Source: Cytophagaceae bacterium (GTDB lineage Bacteria; Bacteroidota; Bacteroidia; Cytophagales; Spirosomataceae). Taken from it: DNA of 11,939 nt. Position numbers and translations under genes: made by a program. The notes beneath the pieces are model-generated. The model did not search any database. It saw only the letters and a list, made by a program, of their open reading frames with translations, and had not been told where the DNA came from. Location: the NCBI GenBank assembly GCA_947471105.1, contig CANIYB010000042.1, forward strand, positions 1 through 11,939, written 5' to 3'. Below are positions 7,995 through 11,939 of the stretch, one piece after another (within the stretch, counting starts at the first letter, position 1; each line of letters opens with the position of its first letter).

Positions 7995-8724
7995 TGGAGT
8001 GATTCAAATCGTGCCAATTAAACAGTGCATTTTTCAAATTTATCACCGTTTTATTTTGGCTCTTTACTAATTTTTGAATGTCCCCATTTAAAATTATTTT
8101 TCCTTGATTTATAATACCGATCGAGTGACTTAGCTTTAATACGTCTGATAAATCATGACTTATGAGAAGACAAGGAATATTCTTGATTTCAATAATCTCT
8201 TGAATGATCGTTGCAAATTCTAACTTTTGTTCGGTATCTAATTGGCTAAATGGTTCATCCAATACTAAATATTCGATCGGTTCGCTGATGGCATTTAAGA
8301 TCCCTAATTTTTGTTTTTCCCCACCGGATAAATGCGTCACTTGAGTACTTAATATTTTTTGTAAATGAAAAATCTTGACATATTTATTTATTTCTTTTTG
8401 AGGGGAAGTAGATTTTTGAAAAATGATATTTAAAAAATCTAAAACCGTATGAAAAGGTTTCAAATGCAAGTTTTGCGGCAAATAGCCTGCTTTAAAAAAT
8501 TGGGGGATTAATCTTTCGTTATGATCATTTAATTCTACTCCATTTACTTGTACACTCCCTTTTTCATTTTGCAATAATCCAACCACAATTTTAGCAACTG
8601 TACTTTTCCCACTTCCACTTTTCCCTATCAAAGCAAATATTTCTTTAGGTAAAACATTTATTCTTATATTAGACAATTGAAATAGGTTATTAACCCTATG
8701 ATTTTTAATTCTAATTTTTAACAT
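7969..8724 (-). CDS. ABC transporter ATP-binding protein, no permease adjacent
   Basis: A 251-residue ATPase subunit with all the nucleotide-binding motifs: Walker A GKSGSGKST (34-42), Q-loop in GYLPQN, signature LSGGEKQ, Walker B with the catalytic Glu in YLVLDEPFSQLD, and the H-loop in LLISHD. It would dimerise on the inner face of the membrane to drive a transporter. A short tail beyond about residue 218 matches nothing I recognise. No permease or binding-protein gene is next to it: on one side its final 26 bp overlap the convergent tatD end, on the other it starts 8 bp from the divergent xylulokinase. The only permease in the window is the MacB-type gene 1.7 kb away. That family normally pairs with a LolD/MacB-type ATPase, and I cannot tell whether this one fits. 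Substrate and direction are therefore unknown. Confidence 0.88.
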   Translation of the reverse strand: MLKIRIKNHRVNNLFQLSNIRINVLPKEIFALIGKSGSGKSTVAKIVVGLLQNEKGSVQVNGVELNDHNERLIPQFFKAGYLPQNLHLKPFHTVLDFLNIIFQKSTSPQKEINKYVKIFHLQKILSTQVTHLSGGEKQKLGILNAISEPIEYLVLDEPFSQLDTEQKLEFATIIQEIIEIKNIPCLLISHDLSDVLKLSHSIGIINQGKIILNGDIQKLVKSQNKTVINLKNALFNWHDLNHSIIENLKTL

Positions 8725-8732
8725 ATCTAATT

Positions 8733-10211
8733 ATGCTTTTATGTGGCATTGATGTCGGCACTTCATCTATAAAATTAAGTGTTGTAGAGGCATCTACAAA
8801 AAAAATAATTCACACTTGCTCTTTTCCTGAAACCGAGAATGAGATAATTTCTAATGCTCCCGGTTACGCAGAACAAAACCCTGAGCATTGGTGGTTTTGT
8901 GTTAAGCAAGTTATCAAAATGGCTAATGCCACAAAAAAATATAATCCATTAGATATATCTGCCATAGGAATATCCTATCAAATGCATGGATTGGTTATTT
9001 TGGATAAAGATAAGCAAGTTTTACGACCATCAATCATTTGGTGTGATTCAAGGGCAGCTAGCATCGGGGATCGTGCTTTTGAAGCTTTAGGGAAAGAGAA
9101 AATATTAAAAGATTTATTGAATTCTCCCGGTAATTTCACCGCATCGAAATTAGCTTGGGTTAAAAATAATGAACCGCAAATTTATGAGCAAATTAAGCAC
9201 GTTCTTTTACCAGGTGATTTTATCTCGTATAAATTTACTGATGAACTAACAACAACCATATCGGCATTATCAGAAGGAATATTTTGGGATTTCAATAAAA
9301 ATGAAATTTCTAAAGATTTATTAAATTATTATGGTTTCGACGTTTCTTTGTTTCCAGAAATCAAACAAGTATTTGAAAATCATGGACAAATAAGTAGCAC
9401 CATGGCTTCTGAATTAGGATTGTCTACCAACTTGCAAATTACATATAAAGCTGGTGATCAACCCAATAACGCATTGTCACTTGGCGTAGTAGAACCAGGC
9501 GAAATAGCTACCACAGCGGGTACTTCAGGAGTTATTTATGGCGTTAGTTCAGAGTTGAAATATGATCCCAATTGTCGGGTTAATTCATTTGCACATGTTA
9601 ATTACACTAAAGATTTACGGAGAATAGGAGTTTTGATGTGTATCAATGGAACAGGTATTTTAAATCGTTGGGTAAAAGAGAACTTTTTCCCGACAAATAG
9701 TTATGCCGACTTAAACAATTACGCTAATCAATCTGAAATAGGTTCAAAAGATTTATTGTGTTTTCCTTATGGAAATGGGGCCGAACGAATATTTAATAAT
9801 AAAATAATTGGTGGAAGCTTTAGGAACTTAGATTTTAACAGGCACCAAAAAAATGAAATTTCTAGATCAGTCCAGGAAGGAATAGCATTTTCAATGGTTT
9901 ATGGGTTAGAATTATTAAATTCATCTGGAATCGTTCCACAAAAAATTAAAGCAGGATATGCTAACATGTATTTAAGTTCTATTTTTTCGTCAACAATCGT
10001 AAATGCGTCGAATGTACCTATCCAACTTTTAGAATCTGATGGTGCTTATGGAGCTGCTTTAGGTGCTGGTATAGGTTCTCATTATTATAATTCAGTACAC
10101 GAGGGTATCAATTCCATTCAATTATTGTCTGAAATACTCCCCAACCAAAACAAAAACAAAACCTTGGATTTTTATGAAAAATGGAAATCTGAGCTTTTAA
10201 AAATGCTATAA
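8733..10211 (+). CDS. xylB: FGGY-family carbohydrate kinase, probable xylulokinase
   Basis: A 492-residue sugar kinase (E. coli XylB 484) that would phosphorylate D-xylulose with ATP, feeding the pentose phosphate pathway. The N-terminal actin-like domain opens with GIDVGTSSIK, the phosphate-binding loop. YQMHGLV with Met84-His85 matches the substrate-contact MH pair of xylulokinases, and IIWCDSRA follows. AGDQPNNALSLG contains Asp242, aligned with the catalytic base Asp233 of E. coli XylB, and leads into the ATP-binding TTAGTSGVIYGV. The C-terminal domain keeps LESDGAYGAALGAG. No xylose isomerase, transporter or regulator gene is nearby, so the substrate rests on motifs alone; another ketose or polyol is possible. 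The start is 8 bp from the divergent ABC ATPase start, and TAATTTTT just upstream is a partial -7 match. Confidence 0.82.
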   Translation: MLLCGIDVGTSSIKLSVVEASTKKIIHTCSFPETENEIISNAPGYAEQNPEHWWFCVKQVIKMANATKKYNPLDISAIGISYQMHGLVILDKDKQVLRPSIIWCDSRAASIGDRAFEALGKEKILKDLLNSPGNFTASKLAWVKNNEPQIYEQIKHVLLPGDFISYKFTDELTTTISALSEGIFWDFNKNEISKDLLNYYGFDVSLFPEIKQVFENHGQISSTMASELGLSTNLQITYKAGDQPNNALSLGVVEPGEIATTAGTSGVIYGVSSELKYDPNCRVNSFAHVNYTKDLRRIGVLMCINGTGILNRWVKENFFPTNSYADLNNYANQSEIGSKDLLCFPYGNGAERIFNNKIIGGSFRNLDFNRHQKNEISRSVQEGIAFSMVYGLELLNSSGIVPQKIKAGYANMYLSSIFSSTIVNASNVPIQLLESDGAYGAALGAGIGSHYYNSVHEGINSIQLLSEILPNQNKNKTLDFYEKWKSELLKML

Positions 10212-10220
10212 AAAGGCAAA

Positions 10221-10242
10221 GCCTCTCAATTTCTTGAGAGGC
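10221..10242 (-). terminator. Rho-independent terminator of the tRNA-Leu gene
   Basis: A perfect 9-bp inverted repeat, GCCTCTCAA / TTGAGAGGC, closes a TTTC loop. Read on the minus strand it starts 2 nt after the tRNA 3' end and is followed by TTTGCCTTTTTATA, a T-rich run suitable for intrinsic termination. On the plus strand the stem follows the xylulokinase stop by 9 nt but lacks a T run after it, so it fits the tRNA transcript best; it may also block antisense reading into xylB. Confidence 0.78.
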
Positions 10243-10244
10243 TG

Positions 10245-10328
10245 TACCCAGAGCCGGAGTCGAACCGGCACGGGCTTGCACCCACGGGTGTTTGAGACCA
10301 GCGCGTCTACCAATTCCGCCATCTGGGC
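10245..10328 (-). tRNA. tRNA-Leu, anticodon CAA
   Basis: An 84-nt class II tRNA. The acceptor stem pairs GCCCAGA with TCTGGGT (one G-U at the end), the D arm is GCG...CGC around GAATTGGTAGA, and the T arm is GCCGG-TTCGACT-CCGGC with perfect pairing. The loop CTCAAAC gives anticodon CAA (reads UUG) with U33 and A37. The long variable arm has GGGT-GCAA-GCCC, typical of leucine and serine tRNAs. The discriminator base is A, as leucine tRNAs require, and CCA is not encoded, since the next bases are CAG. The anticodon stem CTGGT/ACCCG has a U-C mismatch at the second pair (28-42). It has its own promoter and terminator. Confidence 0.95.
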
Positions 10329-10350
10329 AAATAAATTAAAATTTGCAATG

Positions 10351-10383
10351 CAAAAGTAGCTTTTCAAATCCGCTTTTACAAAA
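10351..10383 (-). promoter_or_regulatory. Bacteroidota-type sigma promoter of tRNA-Leu
   Basis: On the minus strand TTTTG (10383-10379) is followed after exactly 20 bp by TACTTTTG (10358-10351). This fits the Bacteroidota primary-sigma consensus TTTG - 19-21 bp - TAnnTTTG at every defined base. Transcription would start roughly 15 nt before the tRNA 5' end, leaving a short leader for RNase P. A small dyad, TTTGCA-A-TGCAAA at 10342-10354, overlaps the -7 element and the likely start site. Confidence 0.75.
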
Positions 10384-10404
10384 TTTAATAGAAGATTAAC
10401 GTAT

Positions 10405-11643
10405 CTATTCGTATCGTAAAGCTTCCACAGGATCCATTTCTGAAGCTTTGTAGGCTGGGTAAATTCCTGAAAATAAGCCTACTAGTATGCAAATAATGAT
10501 ACCTATTGTCATCCATAACCAAGGTATAATAAAACTTGCTTTTCCAGAACTAATACCTGAAGCAATTAAATTTCCGATGGGAATAGCCATAATAATACCT
10601 CCAATACCTCCAATTAAACAGATGACAATAGCCTCTATTAAAAATTGCTGCAAAATACGAGCTGGAGTTGCTCCTAAAGATTTTCTTATACCTATTTCTC
10701 TTGTACGTTCACTAACAGAAACCATCATGATATTCATCAACGCTATAGCGGCTCCTAAAAGGGTAATAAACCCTATCACAAATCCTCCCACTCGTAAGGT
10801 GGACGTAATACTTTCAAAACTTTTTGCGATTGAATCAGATCGATCGATTGAAAAAGAATCATTTCTGCCGATTGGGTCCATGCGAACTTTACGCATGATA
10901 CCCCTAGCCTCTTCCATAAAATCATCAAAATTGACAGTTCTCAATGTTGAAGTTGTTATATCAAAATTTAATTGACGCCCAACAGCCATTTTCCGGCCAG
11001 TCTCCAATGGAACCATGATTACGCGATCATCACCCCCGCCCATCATATTCCCTTTTTTGGTTAATATGCCAACGACTTTCATTTTTAATCCACTAACAAT
11101 AATTTCTTTATTAATTGGATTTTCTTTTTCAAATAATTGATCTATTACATCTACTCCCAAAATGCATACATTATTCGCATTTGTATATTCATTTGTTGAG
11201 AAAGATCTACCTATACTAATTTTATATCCCTTCATGTCTAAAAAATTATCATCAATGGCCATCAGCCTTGAATTTGGATTGGTTTTTTTAGAAAGATATT
11301 TTGCGATGGCATTAAATGAAACATTGGTTTTTAAGGAAACATTACCTTTTTCCTTAAAAAATACCTTATATCTATATGCTTGCCTATAATCAATGTTTTT
11401 AAATTTCTTTTCTCTTTGACCTTCTCTCCTAATTTGCATCGCGGCTCTATTTCGAATATCAAAGGAGTTAGCTCCCAATCCCGAGAATGAATTATCTACG
11501 GAACTTTGAATTCCATCGATAGCTGTTAATATGCCAACCAATGAAGTAATACCAAGTGAAATAATGAGTGCAGTTAGAATCGTCCTTAATAAATTACTTT
11601 TTATAGACCTTAAACCCTCAAAAACATTTTCTTTTAAATTCAT
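10405..11643 (-). CDS. MacB/FtsX-type ABC transporter permease
   Basis: A 412-residue inner-membrane protein with the four-helix topology of MacB, LolC/E and related mechanotransmission ABC permeases. Helix 1 is at about 21-43, followed by a periplasmic domain of roughly 240 residues (MacB-PCD type), then helices at about 285-307, 334-362 and 371-396. The cytoplasmic loop has VSERTREIGIRKSLGA (310-325), the coupling segment that contacts the ATPase, and the protein ends with the classic PAYKASEMDPVEALRYE signature. Such permeases export macrolides, peptides or lipoproteins, or work on envelope stress; the substrate cannot be set from sequence. No cognate ATPase or membrane-fusion protein is adjacent, so a partner must be encoded elsewhere. 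It lies upstream of tRNA-Leu on the same strand, but the tRNA has its own promoter. Confidence 0.9.
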   Translation of the reverse strand: MNLKENVFEGLRSIKSNLLRTILTALIISLGITSLVGILTAIDGIQSSVDNSFSGLGANSFDIRNRAAMQIRREGQREKKFKNIDYRQAYRYKVFFKEKGNVSLKTNVSFNAIAKYLSKKTNPNSRLMAIDDNFLDMKGYKISIGRSFSTNEYTNANNVCILGVDVIDQLFEKENPINKEIIVSGLKMKVVGILTKKGNMMGGGDDRVIMVPLETGRKMAVGRQLNFDITTSTLRTVNFDDFMEEARGIMRKVRMDPIGRNDSFSIDRSDSIAKSFESITSTLRVGGFVIGFITLLGAAIALMNIMMVSVSERTREIGIRKSLGATPARILQQFLIEAIVICLIGGIGGIIMAIPIGNLIASGISSGKASFIIPWLWMTIGIIICILVGLFSGIYPAYKASEMDPVEALRYE

Positions 11644-11707
11644 TTTGGTTACCTAAATTATAATTTTAGATTGCAATTTATTACATATTTGACTCGCAGA
11701 AAAACCA
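11644..11707. promoter_or_regulatory. AT-rich divergent intergenic region, probable promoters for the permease and the exported protein
   Basis: This 64-bp gap separates two divergent starts and must hold or adjoin both promoters. Only imperfect -7 matches are seen: CATATTTG (11684-11691) towards the right-hand gene, and TAATTTAG on the minus strand towards the permease. Neither has a clear TTTG at the right -33 distance, so no exact start is assigned. Confidence 0.3.
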
Positions 11708-11939
11708 ATGAAGTATCTAATTTTTCCATTAATCATATTTATGTTGAATTTAGATGTATTAAATGCCAAAAGCATTTTAATACCTATGGATAATACACAA
11801 AAAAATCATTTAAAATCGTATGGAATTATTTACAATCATTTAAAAAGTGGCAAAAATGAAATTAAATGGTGCTTGAATTATTTGGGAGGATCTTTTTTAG
11901 CCACTTATGATGACATTCTTTATGAAAAAATAATAAGCC
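11708..11939 (+). CDS. Exported 'asparagine synthetase B'-like protein, N-terminal part only (cut by right window edge)
   Basis: An open frame runs from ATG 11708 to the window edge (77 codons). Residues 1-20 form a signal peptide: a Lys at position 2, a hydrophobic core to about 15, and a likely cleavage after Ala20 (LNA followed by KS). The mature start, SILIPMDNTQKNHLKSYGI, followed by the NYLGGSF block, resembles from memory a Bacteroidota family often named asparagine synthetase B. The name is doubtful: genuine glutamine-dependent AsnB enzymes begin with a catalytic Cys at position 2 and are cytosolic, whereas this one is exported and lacks that residue. The A-rich sequence before the ATG and absence of Shine-Dalgarno fit the other genes here. 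It diverges from the MacB-type permease. The frame and signal peptide are directly seen; the family match is from memory, and the rest of the protein is out of view. Confidence 0.6.
   Translation, partial: MKYLIFPLIIFMLNLDVLNAKSILIPMDNTQKNHLKSYGIIYNHLKSGKNEIKWCLNYLGGSFLATYDDILYEKIIS

Noticed and set aside
10221..10242. The hairpin as a terminator for xylulokinase on the plus strand
   Set aside because: There is no T run after the stem on the plus strand, whereas the minus strand has one; it fits the tRNA unit better.
10245..10328. The tRNA-Leu gene as an integration site for a mobile element
   Set aside because: No integrase gene and no repeated copy of the tRNA 3' end was found in the window; both sides hold ordinary genes.
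10487..10975. A 162-codon plus-strand open frame
   Set aside because: It is the antisense of the permease. Its hydrophobic look comes from the opposite strand of membrane-helix codons.
1..11939. A CRISPR array, insertion sequence, prophage, toxin-antitoxin or other defence system
   Set aside because: No spaced direct repeats, transposase or integrase motifs, or defence-type genes were seen. Nearly every base belongs to conserved genes or short gaps, and no gene looks foreign in composition by eye.

Overview
The window looks like ordinary chromosome of a low-GC member of the Bacteroidota. The signs are: protein families and motif variants typical of that phylum (a ParC with HPHGDAS and AAARYIEVR blocks, a CoA-pyrophosphatase Nudix protein, an exported 'asparagine synthetase B'-like protein); no Shine-Dalgarno sequences before the starts; a tRNA gene that does not encode CCA; and a tRNA promoter that fits the Bacteroidota -33/-7 consensus (TTTG, 20 bp, TAnnTTTG). 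No genus can be named from this.

Layout, left to right. (1) Positions 1-4019, minus strand: a three-gene run transcribed leftwards, in order a COG2509 FAD-dependent dehydrogenase, a NudL-like Nudix hydrolase and parC, which runs off the left edge. Gaps between genes are 3 nt. (2) 4061-6013, plus: a YyaL/DUF255 thioredoxin-domain protein, divergent from that run. (3) 6006-6581, minus: ruvC, meeting the previous gene tail to tail. (4) 6595-7994, plus: a polysaccharide deacetylase overlapping a TatD-family nuclease by an ATGA. (5) 7969-8724, minus: an ABC ATPase with no permease beside it, overlapping the tatD end by 26 bp. (6) 8733-10211, plus: a xylulokinase-type FGGY kinase. (7) 10221-10383, minus: a tRNA-Leu(CAA) unit with its own promoter and terminator. 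(8) 10405-11643, minus: a MacB/FtsX-type ABC permease. (9) 11708 to the right edge, plus: the start of an exported protein.

The genes belong to unrelated housekeeping processes: chromosome decatenation, nucleotide and CoA clean-up, Holliday junction resolution, DNA/RNA nuclease, sugar phosphorylation, tRNA supply and envelope transport. They form short units of one to three genes that switch strand often. Intergenic space is very small, with divergent starts only 8 and 13 bp apart and convergent ends overlapping, so several promoters must lie inside neighbouring coding regions.

No CRISPR array, insertion sequence, prophage gene, toxin-antitoxin pair, defence cassette or long repeat was seen, and no convincing new system. 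The points most worth a second look are the exported AsnB-like protein at the right edge, the divergent gene pairs with almost no space between them, the ABC ATPase and permease without partners, and a mismatch in the tRNA-Leu anticodon stem.
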